From Mortierella alpina (Eukaryota > Mortierellomycota > Mortierellomycetes > Mortierellales > Mortierellaceae), in NCBI GenBank assembly GCA_029449245.1, contig JANATF010000001.1, positions 1,984,001-2,048,000 of the forward strand: DNA of 64,000 nt, written 5' to 3'. Shown piece by piece: positions 40,922 to 51,496 of the stretch. The first letter of the stretch is position 1, and each line of letters opens with the position of its first letter. A program made the translations under genes and the position numbers. Below the pieces are notes generated by a model. The model saw only the letters and a program-made list of their open reading frames with translations. It did not search any database and was not told the DNA's origin.

Positions 40922-41930
40922 TGTGACGAAGAGATTGGGGATCCGCCCAAAATAGCAGGGAAATAGTACAGGACCACTGCGAAGCTAGGATCACTCTCTC
41001 GTCTACCCTCCCTCTATAATATCAAAATCCTGCTACCCTCTCTATTCAGTATAGACCTTATGAACACATCAATTTTATATAGCTTCAGTATAGCACCCTA
41101 AATTTATAACCCATAAAAGAAGCCCCAGCCTTGGACTTTGGTTCGGGGTCTGTTTCCTTCCCCAAAATCGTATCATATACACTGAATTGTAAGAACATCG
41201 TTCCCACACTCATTCTCACCTCACTGACAACCATTGCGGTTAGTTACTCTGCCACAGCTCTCCCACACATATATACCGCGGCCACAGCAAGAGCAGAGAC
41301 GAGACAGGTGTGTCTTTCGACCTCCGTCCCCTACAGTTCTCATCGTCCCCTCTCGAACACAACTACAGTCCCGTTCCCTCCCCTGCCGTATCAAGCATCC
41401 GACACCACAGAGGCCCGCAGCTCCCCGGCCTCTTGTCAGGTACGATAATGGACCACTAGCGATGTGAGAGGAGGACCAAGAACAGCACCCCTCGGCGTAT
41501 TATTGCAGCTTGTACGGGAGTCCCGACGGAGTCCCAAGGTCTATACAGGTCCCTAACCTGCGTGTGTCGACGTTACCTTAGATATTGATAGATAGATTCT
41601 CTCTTCTCTTCGCCCCCAAGAGAGACACCCTGTGAGAACCACGAGTCCCCCAAGCGGCTCTCACAGTAAGTGATTTTCTGGTTGGCATGCTGCTATCTGG
41701 CACTTTTTGTATTAGTCACTTATCATATGAATATTCTACCCCAGCCCTTTTTCTTGACTGATAGCGACCACTTTTTGGTCTGCGCAGTTCCGATTGCCCC
41801 CAACGGAAATCAGATCATACGATCAAACGTAAGGGCATTTTCACATGTAGTTTTCTTATCATTGGCCAGACTAGTTTCATGTTGTTTACCAGATAGTCTA
41901 TTTTTACGTATCTAGAGTACCTTCACCACA
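40922..41930 (+). repeat. solo LTR of the A/B family in I1 RT
   Basis: 1009 bp, TGTGACGAAG...TTCACCACA, TSD GCGT (40918-40921, 41931-41934); excision restores IDLTQAYHRL. Confidence 0.93.
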
Positions 41931-42438
41931 GCGTGAGATCAATCGTGGAGTAGATTGCATGTCCTCCCAACTGTTGTATGATGTCCGAAATCAAAGGTAC
42001 AGGGTGATTGTCGTCCGGTAAAACCATATTAAGTGGTCGTGGGTCGAGGCACACTCTAAATTTTGTTTTCTGTCCGTTCAAATCTTTCTTTGATGCCAGA
42101 GTAAGTGTGTTGTTATGAGGATTGCCTGCAGGTGCTAATGTGATGACTTCGTCTGCCATCCATTTGGCAACTTGTTCATCAAAGATATGCATTTGCTGTT
42201 CCGCAAATGGTCTGGGTTTTCGGAAAAGCGTAGTACCCTTTGGCACAGGTAAGTATACTTTCATTTCTGGTATAGGACAGTAGCTATTGCGCGGTATTTC
42301 AGCATTGCCTTTCAACACCTCGTCAATGTATTTCATGAACGCTTTTTTCTCAGCTTTGAATTGAGGCGTAAGTTCCGCCGCTGGTGTTTCTAATGGTAGC
42401 AAGGACGGTTTTTGTCGGGAATGGGCTGTGGAAGACAC
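41931..42438 (-). pseudogene. I1 pol: protease-RT linker and start of RT
   Basis: Reads SRQKPSLLPLETPAAELTPQ, SYCPIPEMKVYLPVPKGT, IFDEQVAKWMADEVITLAPA, NPHNNTLTLASKKD, CLDPRPLNMVLPDD, GHAIYSTIDLT, then the solo LTR. Upstream (42439-42538) the expected IGMDIFHELGFSIGGISDG sequence is present but in another frame, so at least one frameshift lies near 42440. Confidence 0.85.
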
Positions 42439-42538
42439 TGGGCGTTTTCACGACCATCCGAGATGCCGCCAATAGAGAAGCCAAGTTCATGAAAAATGTC
42501 CATTCCAATAACAAAATCAAAGTCTAGATCAAACACTT

Positions 42539-44317
42539 CTAGAGCTGTAAGGATAGAATGCTCATTACATCTGATCTCATAGGCTCTGTCTCGCCGGTGC
42601 GGTCACCGAACTTGTTTTTGTCACCCAAGCGGATTTTTCCTTGAGCCGGATTCACATGCAGATTGGCTTTTTGGACAAGACCTCGATCGACGAAAGACTT
42701 AGAAGCGCCTGTGTCTAGTAGTGCATCATAAATGGTGTTTTCAAATTCCAATGGAACAATAATACGTTTACTTTTTGCATCGATCGCCGTCATTGCAGAG
42801 TATGTGATGGTTTCAAGATTGTCAGTGGCAAGGTTATTAATGGTCAGTTTATTGTAAATACTATCTAGGTACTGCAGATCATTGTCTATTCTTATTTCTT
42901 CCGGTGTCCTTGTATCCTCCTCTTCGTCAGTGAAGATGGAATCAGACAGGTGTGCAATGGATTCCAATGCTGGGTCTGGGTTGCAAATTTCTTCATGCTG
43001 ATAGGATGAATCGGAAGTGGATAGAGAAAGAGCATTAATTGTCAGAGGTGTTCTGGGAGAGACATGTATGGAATTTGAGCCAGTGCTAAGTTTCAGCTTA
43101 CTTTGGGCGTTGCCATTATTGTCCTTGTTCTCTCCATTGCCGTTATTGACCCATCTTCTGTTCTGCGATCTTTGATTGTTGTTGTTGTTGGTATTGAAAA
43201 TCCTATTGTTGTTATTATTGTTGCGGAAGGGGTGGTGTCGAACCATGCTATTGCTGTTGTTTGATGCCTGATCCTGGTTGGTACCCATAGATCTGGCAGC
43301 TTGGCTGTTGCATTCCTCGGCTCTGTGCCCTGGTCTTCCGCAATTATTGCACTCAATGTGATCTTCTGTAGTGTGTCTGCCTCGACAGATGTTGCAGCGA
43401 GTCTGACGGTTTGGTCTGGTAGCCGATCGAGCTCCAATGATGGGAGTCTTGCTGACTGAGCCACTGGTGGGTTCCGCAGGCAAGTTGTCCGGTCCAAGAC
43501 ACTTGGACAAGATGTCGCAGAAGGTTGCAACAGTTGTGGGATCTTCCATGTTGTTACCCGATCGAATGACATTCCTGACCGTGGACGGTAGCGAACTGAG
43601 AAGGTGATTCACGAGATAAGTGGTATCACCTGTGACTTGAAACTGGTTCACTTTCTTCTGGACGCGTAGTGCAAAGGTCTTCCAGCTTTCATGTGCGAGT
43701 CGTCCAATTGTGGCCATGTCTCGGAGGCTTTGCTCACGTTCCTCAGGTGTGATGCAGGCCCTGAGAAACACGCGCTCTAGAGTGTCGACATCGTAACGCT
43801 TCACGGGTTCCTTCTTGAGTGCCTCATTAAAAGCGTCGACATCTTCCTCGCGATTGATCAGTAGTCCCAAGTAGCGTGCGCCATCGTGCAGGAGTGCCTC
43901 AGGATTGATTGCTGGTACAACTTGTCTTTTAAATGTTTCAATGTACTGCTGCGTGTTGGCGATTCCTCCTGGACCACGGAAGCGAGGCCAGTGATTGGGG
44001 ATGTTGAGGAATGCTGGTTGCTGGTACGACCGGTTCCCGTTTGTTTTGGAGGACGTAAAAGATTCCTGTGATTGGCGTTGCGCATTGGGATCCGTGCCGC
44101 CCATTCTGGTTGAGGCTGCGAGGATGGTGTCATAGGCATCGATAATTGACTTGAGGTCCTTTATCTTGGCGGCTCGAGCATGAAGGATTTTCTGCATGTC
44201 CGGCAATCGGGACTCGTATTTATCGGCTTGACTGGGATTCTGTTGTATATGTCGCTTGATGGCGAGGAGCTTCCGTAACTGTAGTTCTTGAATGTTCAGG
44301 AGTTCATTAATAGTGCT
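42539..44317 (-). pseudogene. I1 gag (main part) and protease start
   Basis: In frame from about 44317 (LLNIQELQLRKLLAIKRHIQ) through the capsid-like region (FRGPGGIANTQQYIETFKRQ, SLRDMATIGRLAHESWKTFA), a His/Cys-rich part with CNICRGRHTTEDHIEC and the knuckle CNNCGRPGHRAEEC, an Asn-rich stretch, and protease YDALLDTGASKSFVDRG. It then runs out of frame near 42585 (...GETEPMRSDVMS and stop at 42539). The alternative frame continues EIRCNEHSILTALEVFDLDF. Gag and Pol appear to be one frame in this family, as in C. Confidence 0.85.
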
Positions 44318-44724
44318 CGGGGTTCGGATATGTCGTCAGGGACCTCAATGTCTGACAATTCAAACGGATCTTCGTCATCGGCCGTGGGGCTGGTATCACC
44401 AGTATCGTCGACATCCATCGCCATGGATTCTTCGCCGGCGTAGTCCGCCTGAGTGGGTGGACGGGTGGTTTCTGCTCCGTTGACGGCTGTATGGGATGGA
44501 GAGTCCTCGTCGTCTTCATGAGGTTGTGTTCTTTCCTGCTGCCCGTTGCCCTCCTGGTTACCAAGTTCGATGTTTTCGGGGTCCATAGTGCTGCTGTCTG
44601 CGTTGGTTGGTACTTCCGCTGGTGCAGCTGTTGAAGGGTTTACGCTGCCTTCCACAGTCTCAGTTGAAGCGACTGGCGTGGAGCTTGGGCGTGCTTTTCC
44701 TTTGTTGGAGCGCTTGGAAGTCAT
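44296..44724 (-). pseudogene. I1 gag N-terminus, frameshifted
   Basis: Starts at ATG 44724 (MTSKRSNKGKARPSSTPV), acidic and Ser/Pro/Glu-rich, to EVPDDISEPRALLMNS and TGA at 44298-44296. The neighbouring frame continues NELLNIQELQLRKLL, so a single-base indel lies near 44300-44320. Low-complexity acidic N-termini of this kind also occur in C (DNEDSIMDDAPVPK-type). Confidence 0.78.
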
Positions 44725-45124
44725 TTTGATATCCTAAATGATAAGTGCTCAGTTAGCGACTAGCAAAGTTTTGTGCGTGCAATGATTGGCAGAAAAGTTT
44801 TCTCTATGACAGTGACCAATAGAATCTCGTGCCTGACTGTATATTGCAAAACAGCTGTGCTGTCAAGGGGTTGATCGAAGAGATTGTGGTTGAACACACA
44901 ACACTTTCTTCGGTAGATATATTTGGAAGGATGCGATTGAACGCTGTACGATTCTTCAAGTGATGAATTGGGAAGACGGTGTGGTTGAACGCAGCACGCT
45001 TTCTTCAGGGATGAAGTACTTTCGCGGCTGAGCCGATGGTACAGGAAGTATGGGTGGATGGATGGATCGATGCGATATCGTGTTTTTCCAATCCAAAGAT
45101 CCTTCAATTCTTCATTCAAAAAAA
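44725..45124 (-). other. I1 leader, with candidate self-priming site
   Basis: About 400 bases between the 5' LTR and gag, without a gene. Next to the LTR the minus strand reads T7 then GAATGAAGAATTG; TGAATGA (45118-45112) is complementary to TCATTCA within the LTR (minus strand of 45153-45159). Confidence 0.6.
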
Positions 45125-45285
45125 TGAGAAGTAGCAGGCAAATTACCAAGAATGAATGAGAACAAGAGAGGGATCTTTAATGACAGGCGCCAGGGTGCCT
45201 TTAATAGTGGCGGGTCCCTGGTGGCTGAGTGCTCTGCTAACTTTCTAACTGCACACATTCTGCTATTAAGGGTCAATATACAACA
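45125..45285 (-). repeat. 5' LTR of I1 (161 bp)
   Basis: Minus strand: TGTTGTATATTG..., TATA-like CTATTAAAGG inside an interrupted inverted repeat (CCAGGG-GCC/GGC-CCCTGG), then ATTAAAGATCCCTCTCTTG and the LTR end TTCTCA. Confidence 0.93.
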
Positions 45286-46047
45286 GACCTCTTGGACGAT
45301 GGCGTTGATGAGGACCTGGGGGAGCGCGATGTGATCAACTTCCATCGCGTAAGGGTCGGGTTGGTTGAAGGTCGGGGCAGTGGCGATTTTTTGAGCGGAT
45401 TGCAGGGAAGTGGCGGGTCTGGAGTTGGTCGCCGAGTCGGGTTTAAAATTGTAAATGTTGTCAAAGCGTTCGGCGGTGGAGAGTAGAGTCTGGAGGTCGG
45501 AGTTGCCGGGGTTTGAGATCTCAAAACCTTGAAGCATTTGGTGAAGGTCAGTAGGGGCACCTTTGTAGAAGCAAGTCTTGATGGTATCATCCAGGAACGC
45601 GCGTGCGTCGTGCGACATCGAAGGAGAGATAATCATGGAGCGGTAAAGTCGAATGCGTTGAATGTATTCGGAGCAAGTTGAGGTGAAAGTGATGGAATAT
45701 AAGAGTGAGCGGATGCTGTCCAGGAACCCGACGGGGCGGAACTCGGTGCGGAAGGCCTCAACGAAATCGCACCATTGTGCGTCGTCGGCAAGAGGGTGGG
45801 ATTCCCACCAAAGGGACGCTGTGCCCGACAGGAAGATAATTGCGTGAAGGGTCCTTTCCTCAGCGGCGATCTTTGCTCCCACGAAGAAGCGTTGAACCGC
45901 CGTGAGCCAGGCGTCACATTTGAACCCATCGCGAGCGCCCTCGTAGAACGGTGGGTTTGGGAAACGGAAGGTGGAGGCATTGGGCAGGACAACGCTGGTA
46001 GTGGGTGTAGTGGTCATGGCGGCCTGGAACTGGGATTCGTTGGCCAT
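45286..46047 (-). pseudogene. G1 gag, N-terminal and capsid part
   Basis: ATG at 46047 (MANESQFQAAMTTTPTTSVV); the frame is open further upstream to a TTG at 46119 (TIDPEYHDLEYLCNAFATLN), which F1 shares, so a non-ATG start is possible. Capsid-like region CDAWLTAVQRFFVGA, WWESHPLADD, FVEAFRTEFRPVGF, CFYKGAPTDLHQML; then DPYAMEVDHIALPQ. Split at IVQEV by I1, continuing at 33047. Confidence 0.88.
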
Positions 46048-46228
46048 GTTCAAGGTGGCGAAGGCGTTGCAGAGGTACTCAAGGTCGTGATATTCAGGGT
46101 CAATGGTGGCGGTAGTCAAGGGTTCTGGGTGTAGTGATGGGGGTAGGGTCCGGGTCAGGGGAGGGAGAGGGCAAGTGTCTGGGTCTGGGGTCGGGGGTCT
46201 GGTGGATCGAAGTTTTAGTTTGCTGCCA

Positions 46229-46328
46229 TGTAGCAGGGGTCAGGTCAAGTAGGTGGAAAAGGAATGTATTTACAGGTATCGTACTACTCTACTCTATATA
46301 GTCGTTGTGACTGGACACTACTGTTACA
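46229..46328 (-). repeat. 5' LTR of G1 (100 bp)
   Basis: One base different from the F1/K1 LTR (TGTAGCAGGG versus TGTAGTAGGG on the plus strand). The adjacent minus-strand primer site reads TGGCAGCAAAC, mutated from TGGTAGCAAAG. Right flank: D2 pol. Confidence 0.88.
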
Positions 46329-49300
46329 TATTATGATTGCATCATAGGAATGGATTTGTTTTCCCGTTTTGGCTATTATCTTGGAGGTTCGACAGATATC
46401 AAGCCTAAAGATAATCGCCTTCCCGATGTATGGGTATATGATGAAGACAAGCCCTCCATCATTCCTGATACTCCTCCTGCTGCTGAAGCCAGTGAGCAGT
46501 TCAAGAGTGATCAAGAACTGTTTCTGAGTGAAATACAGCCATTGTTGGATGAAAACTCCGCTATTGATCCCAAAAGCTTCTGCGATCTGGACATCATGCG
46601 GGTTGAGTTGAAAGCTCCTGATGGTTGTCGTATCCACGTCAGATCCCGTGATTTCCATGCTCAGACAGCAAAGGAGGAGGTTCATTCTCAAATCCTTAAA
46701 TGGTGGGATAGTGGGGTTATCGTACCTGCGCCGAAAGGCAACCCATTTAATAATTCGTTGACGCTTGCTGCACGACGTGACCTAGAAGGCAATGTTTTAA
46801 AATACAGAGTCTGTTTAGATCCTAGAGTCCTCAATAAGCAACTGCTAGACACGGATACATTCCAGCTGCCGCTCATCTCAGACATCCTGCAGAAGACGGC
46901 TGGACACGAGTTCTTCTCGACTATTGATTTGTCGCAAGCTTACCATCGATTGCCGTTGGCTGCAGACAGTCAAAAGTATACTGCTTTCACATATGATGGA
47001 AAGCAGTACATGTTCGCCAGGGCTCCCTTTGGATTAAAGCCCATGACCAGCATCTTCCAAAGGGGCATGGTCTACATGTTTGGTGACCTGTCCTTTGTCT
47101 GCATCTACGTTGACGACATTGTCATCTACTCGCGGAAGAAGGAAGAGCACCTACAACATGTAAAGATTGTACTTGATCGGTTAACAAAAGCCAAACTTAT
47201 TGTCAATCGCGACAAGTGCCACTTTATGAGAACCGAGATTGTGCTTCTCGGCTTTGTGATTGACAAACATGGAAGAAGGATTAATCCTGAGAAAGTTGCC
47301 AATGTCAAATTATGGATGCCACCTACCAATGGTAAAGGAGTGCAGAGATACACTGGTATGTTCAACTATTTCTCTGAGTACATTCCACTGTACGGTACAC
47401 TCGCTGCACCATTGAACAGGCTCAAAAACGTCAAGGGCGTCTTTGTCCTGAACGATCTTGAGTTGCGGTGTTTTGAAAAGATCAAGGAGCTCATTGTGCT
47501 CGCTCCTGTCTTGTCATTTCCGAACTTCAAGATCGCCTTTTATATTGCCACTGATGCGTCCAATGTTGGTATTGGAGTTGTTCTCTATCAGTTACCAGAT
47601 GGAGAAGGTGGAAAGGTCAATTACATTTCGTTCATGGCTAGGTCTTTGCAAGACCATGAGCGTCGTTACCCAGCGTATAAGAAAGAACTCTTGGCGATCA
47701 TTTACGCTCTCAAGAAGTTTCATTATTATATTGCTGGAAGACACTTTACTCTGTTCACTGATCACAAACCTCTTACCTTCTTGCAAGATCAAGAGAAGTT
47801 GACCAACATTATAGCAGAGTGGAAGGACACTCTTTTTAGCTATGATTTCACGCTGATTCATAGACCCGGTATCCTGAATATCATTCCTGATGCTCTTTCT
47901 AGGGCGTTTCCTGAAGAGTTGTGGAGCAAGGATAAAGAAGATAACTTTAGGGTTGGTACTAGAAAGACGTCTGCCACCACTCGTGCGTCTGATAGAGAAC
48001 AGATTCATTCTGCAGATTTCGCTCTTCAAATGGCTGAAACGGGAACAATTCGTTTGGCGGAGGGTATTCAGATAGATGACCGCATGGATGTGGACGAATT
48101 ACCTTTCGTTCATCATGCAGTCGATCCTGAAAGTCGCCATGTTGTTCCTGTGGCTCAACGTAGCCGCCTGTTGAAAGAGGTCCACTCTTTTGGTCACCTC
48201 GGCGCATCCGCCATGGTGAAGACCATTCAACAGGACAGCAAGACGTGGCCTAAGTTGAAAGAGGATTGTGTTAAATGGGTGAAAGCATGTTCATCCTGTC
48301 AGCGATACAATATTGCAAGAAAGGGCTATCATCCTTTGAAAGCTATTCATGCTGAGTTACCTGGTGAGCATCTGGCCATTGACCTGGCACAGTTCCCAGT
48401 GAGCTCCAGCGGACATGAGTACGCTTTGCTCGTAGTAGACGTCTGCACCAGATTCGTCTTCTTATATCCATTAAGGAACAAAGAAGCAAAATCAGTTGCT
48501 ACATGTCTCTTTCGGCTCTTCTGTGACATTGGTTTCCCTAAGATCATTCAAAGTGATAACGGATCAGAATTTGTCAACAGTATCATATCCGAATTGACCA
48601 AGACGTTGAGCGTTGACCATCGCTTGTCTACTCCATACCACCCACGTGGCAACGGTGTTGCGGAGAGACATATCAAGTCGATGAAAGACATTCTTCGTAA
48701 GAACATCGAAGGCAGAGTTCCAGAGTGGGATGTGCACTTACCCATGGTCCAATTGCAGATGAACACGAAGATTGTATCCCTAACAAACTCCACGCCCTTC
48801 TCCCTGTTCTACGGGAGGGCGTTCTCCGGCATATCAAATTTCTCTGCTGCGAAGAGTCGCCTAATGTCAGATGAAGAACTTGAGAAAAGATTAGTATATC
48901 TTACTCAATTGGTATTCCCTGCGCTATCCTCTCTTAGTAAGGATAATCAGCAAAAAATGATTGACAAGTTCAACAACTCACATACTATCCGTGAGATCCA
49001 GCCTGGCGCATTTGTCATGGCTCGGGATCCTGTTGCTGTTGGTTCCATGTCTCCTTCAAAGGACGGTCCATTTAAAGTAACAAGGAGAACGACCCATGGT
49101 GCCTACGAGTTGCAGGATTTAACGGGTGAAGTATTGCCTCGTCACTATGCTCCTGAGCAGTTGGAAGTGGTCACTCAAGATCTGGACGCACAGTCAGATG
49201 AGAGTTATGAAGTCCAGTCTATCGTTGACCATAAGGTCGAAGACGGCGCTGTCCTTTATAAAGTCCACTGGAAGGGTTACTCGGATGATGAAGACTCCTT

Positions 49301-49532
49301 TATCCCTCATTCCCAATTCGACTCGGACAGGTTGATTCACCAGTACTGGAAGCGGATCAATCAGACGAATCCTCATGTGGTCGCGAAGAAGCAACGAAAG
49401 TTGTTGAAGACACAAAAGGAAGAGTTGAAGGCGTTCCTGGCCAACAATAAGACTGCTGCAGCGAAAAGCGCGTTGTCGAGAGTTGTTGGTAGAGCTGGTG
49501 TTACGAAAAAAGGTCGTAAGACAAGGTCGTAA
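46329..49532 (+). pseudogene. pol of D2 (protease end to chromodomain)
   Basis: About 1067 open codons: end of protease (YYDCIIGMDLFSRFGYYLGG), linker, RT (PKGNPFNNSLTLAARRD, QAYHRLPLAADS, CIYVDDIVIYSRK), RNase H (TDASNVGIG, KKELLAIIYAL, FTDHKPL), HHCC (HSFGHLG ... CSSCQRYN), integrase (LAIDLAQFP, QSDNGSEFV, HPRGNGVAERH), GPFKVTRRTTHGAYELQD, chromodomain (SYEVQSIVDH ... LYKVHWKGYSDDEDSF) and a basic tail ending KKGRKTRS. No internal stop; the only visible break is G1. The chromodomain and Pol order place it among chromoviruses. Confidence 0.93.
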
Positions 49533-50343
49533 TGCTGCGGAAGGAAGTGCAATCATTTATTGTCTAGTCGAAAACTATGACGCGTAGTAGTGAGAAAGAA
49601 CCGGAGTGGTGATGAGGAAGAAAACGTCGAGTAGATGAGCAAAAAAGAAAAAAGATGATGTTGATTTTTTTTTTTTTTTTTTTGGTGGCTGGCATTCAGT
49701 GCTCATTGCTAATCTGCTTTTGACTTTTTGGCGCAAAAAATCCCTTTTTGCGGGGGAGAGTGGGTCGCACTCGCAAATGCACTCACATAACACGGACCCT
49801 TGTGTTCCACGCGCGCTCTATTTTTATACTGAGTTTTTACAGTTGCTGTTTCTCAGAGTTGCTAACACGCGATGCACTGATCCTGCATCTGCGTTACAGT
49901 CTATGTCAATGGTCTTTTCTCGCATTGCGTTTTGCCATTTCGACTTTGCACACACAAGTGCCAACCATCCGTATCTTTGGTTGTATTTTGTATTTTTATG
50001 ACAGCTGTCGCTCTGCAGACGCATACTCTGTCACTGGGTTTCTATTTTTTATCCCATCATATGTAATATACACGATAGGTTTCTCGTTTTTCCCTATCTC
50101 TATCTATGTCGAAGGCTTTCCCGATCTTCACGGTTTTCCTTCTTCTACTGAATCCATAGTGAGCTGTACACTCATGTGGATCCAGTACTTCTGAGGTTTA
50201 AATCCCTCTACCCAAGGTTAAGGTCTATTTTTTACCGAATTTTCGGGTTTTTTCCTTTGATCCAGACCACTAAAGAGCGCCTAGCTAACGTTCTTGGTCG
50301 CATGTCAGGCTAAACCACCAGGCAACAATCTGGAGGGGGAGTC
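49533..50343 (+). other. long 3' untranslated region of D2
   Basis: No gene. T17-18 run near 49665-49683; hairpin CGCAAAAA (49732-49739) / TTTTTGCG (49745-49752) followed at once by GCGGGGGAGAGTGGG (49750-49764); the LTR-adjacent purine tract CTGGAGGGGGAGTC at 50330-50343. Short blocks are shared with the E1 3' region. Confidence 0.7.
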
Positions 50344-50554
50344 TGTCATGTCCTAGTCGGTGTGGGGCTCAGGGACTGTGTACCTGAGTCGCACCTCCCT
50401 TTTTATTTCTACAAGAACCAAATATCTACTGTGACGTGATCATGGGGCCCGATATAAGGGCTCCATGAGCGCGGATCAAAATAAACCCCCTCTTTGTTCT
50501 CGTTGACTTCAGTACCTAGTAAGTTAGTATCTCATAATCATATAGAATATCACA
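50344..50554 (+). repeat. 3' LTR of D2 (211 bp)
   Basis: TGTCATGTCC...GAATATCACA. CATGGGGCCC/GGGCTCCATG (50441-50450, 50458-50467; one mismatch) brackets GATATAA, followed by AATAAACCC and TTGTTCTCGTTGACTTC. Confidence 0.94.
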
Positions 50555-50559
50555 GCAAC

Positions 50560-50613
50560 TACGGTTTCTCACGAATATCCGACATCCGACATCCGATCCG
50601 CATTCGATCCGAC
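50560..50613 (+). repeat. left terminal inverted repeat of hAT
   Basis: 54 bp, perfect complement of 55576-55629. Confidence 0.92.
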
Positions 50614-51046
50614 TTTTCGGATACGGATGATGCCTCTATCCGATCCGACGGTTGTCGGATGAAGCTCCCATCCGATCCGACTTTATTCGATCCGACGCCC
50701 ATTCGATCCGACGTTCATTCGATCCGACGCTCATCCGATCCGACATTTTATTCGATCCGACGTTCATCCGACTTGACATTTATCCCATCCGACTTTCATC
50801 CGACTCGGCTGTCATTCGATCCGACTGTTATCCGATCCGACGTTGATCCGATCCAACTATTATCCGATCCGACTGTCATCCGATCCGACATTCATCCGAC
50901 TCGGCTGTCATTCGATCCGACTATTATCCGATCCGACATTGATCCGATCCGACTATTATCCGATCCGACGTTGATCCGATCCGACTATTATCCGATCCGA
51001 CTGTCATCCGATCCGACTTTCGTTCGATCCGACATTCATCCGAAAA
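50614..51046. repeat. left subterminal array of the hAT (16-bp unit)
   Basis: Roughly 25 imperfect units of the form ATCCGATCCGACTNTT; the core is ATCCGATCCGAC or ATTCGATCCGAC. Probable transposase-binding repeats. The long Arg/Ser/Asp-rich frames here are a by-product of the repeat. Confidence 0.88.
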
Positions 51047-51496
51047 CAGGTTTGTGTACCAACATATAACTATATGTGATTGGCGTGCATGCATTTTTTT
51101 TTCTTTAGCATCTTGAAAGTACGCTAACGCTGCATTTGTTTTTTCTTTTTTCTTTTCTGTATGAAAAAACAACAACGCCATTCATTACCCCGTTCCTTCA
51201 CGAGTACAAGTACATACAACCATGTCCAACATGAATCGCGAATCATCTCTCTCTCTCATTTTGCTTCTCTTTTTTACATTCGACCATCTAAGCTCGTCAT
51301 TAGTTCTCTCTTTTCTTTCTTTCTCTCATCTCCTGTCTCTTGCCTCAGCATCTCATTCTTCCCTCTCCTTCTTGCGTCTCATTCCACCATTGCAGCTCGC
51401 AATCTTCTCTGCTCAGCATCATCTCTGCGCTCCATTGCCTGTGTTCGCCATCATCTCTGCATCCTATAACCTCTACTCTCCATCCTCTCAAGTTCA
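51047..51496 (+). promoter_or_regulatory. 5' flank of the transposase gene
   Basis: 450 bases between the array and the first ATG. AT- and pyrimidine-rich (CTCTCTCTC runs near 51245-51350) as in fungal promoters; no clear TATA box. Nothing else seen. Confidence 0.45.

Larger units (their letters stand above)
33048..45285 (-). mobile_element. I1: decayed chromodomain Ty3/Gypsy element (161-bp LTRs) inserted in G1 gag
   Basis: LTRs 33048-33208 and 45125-45285, TSD GACCT (33043-33047, 45286-45290). Gag-pol on the minus strand is scattered over 44724-33458. It is interrupted by a diverged long LTR (33938-34761 plus 38839-39008, itself hit by D1) and by a solo LTR (40922-41930). Independent damage: a frameshift in gag near 44300-44320, at least two near 42440-42590, and an 11-residue deletion in RNase H. 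Confidence 0.93.
17555..46328 (-). mobile_element. G1: Ty3/Gypsy element of the 100-bp LTR family, broken by F1, H1, I1 and a solo LTR
   Basis: Reading from 46328 leftward: 5' LTR 46328-46229, a decayed primer site (TGGCAGCAAAC), gag 46047-45286 continuing at 33047-32722, pol 32713-32303, 31398-29819 and 17899-17555. It is then cut by F1 and the rest is outside the window. Each join restores the reading frame and carries a TSD. G1 itself sits in the protease region of D2. It has its own frameshift near 31195-31205, so it is older than its passengers. Confidence 0.9.
46329..50554 (+). mobile_element. D2: Ty3/Gypsy element, 3' part (211-bp LTR family)
   Basis: Starts in the protease where G1 is inserted, then pol to 49532, a long 3' UTR, purine tract 50330-50343 and 3' LTR 50344-50554. 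The 5' part must lie left of the window, beyond F1/G1. Nearly identical to D1 but in opposite orientation. Right flank GCAAC (50555-50559) would be its TSD. Confidence 0.9.

Noticed and set aside
50614-51046. CRISPR array or telomere-like repeat
   Set aside because: The units are contiguous 16-mers without spacers, mirrored at the other end of a hAT transposon, and the window is eukaryotic.
50494-51069. Arg/Ser/Asp-rich protein frame through the left hAT array, and similar ones at 55131-55705
   Set aside because: Products of the 16-bp repeat read in different frames; they run through TIR and LTR boundaries and have no domain.
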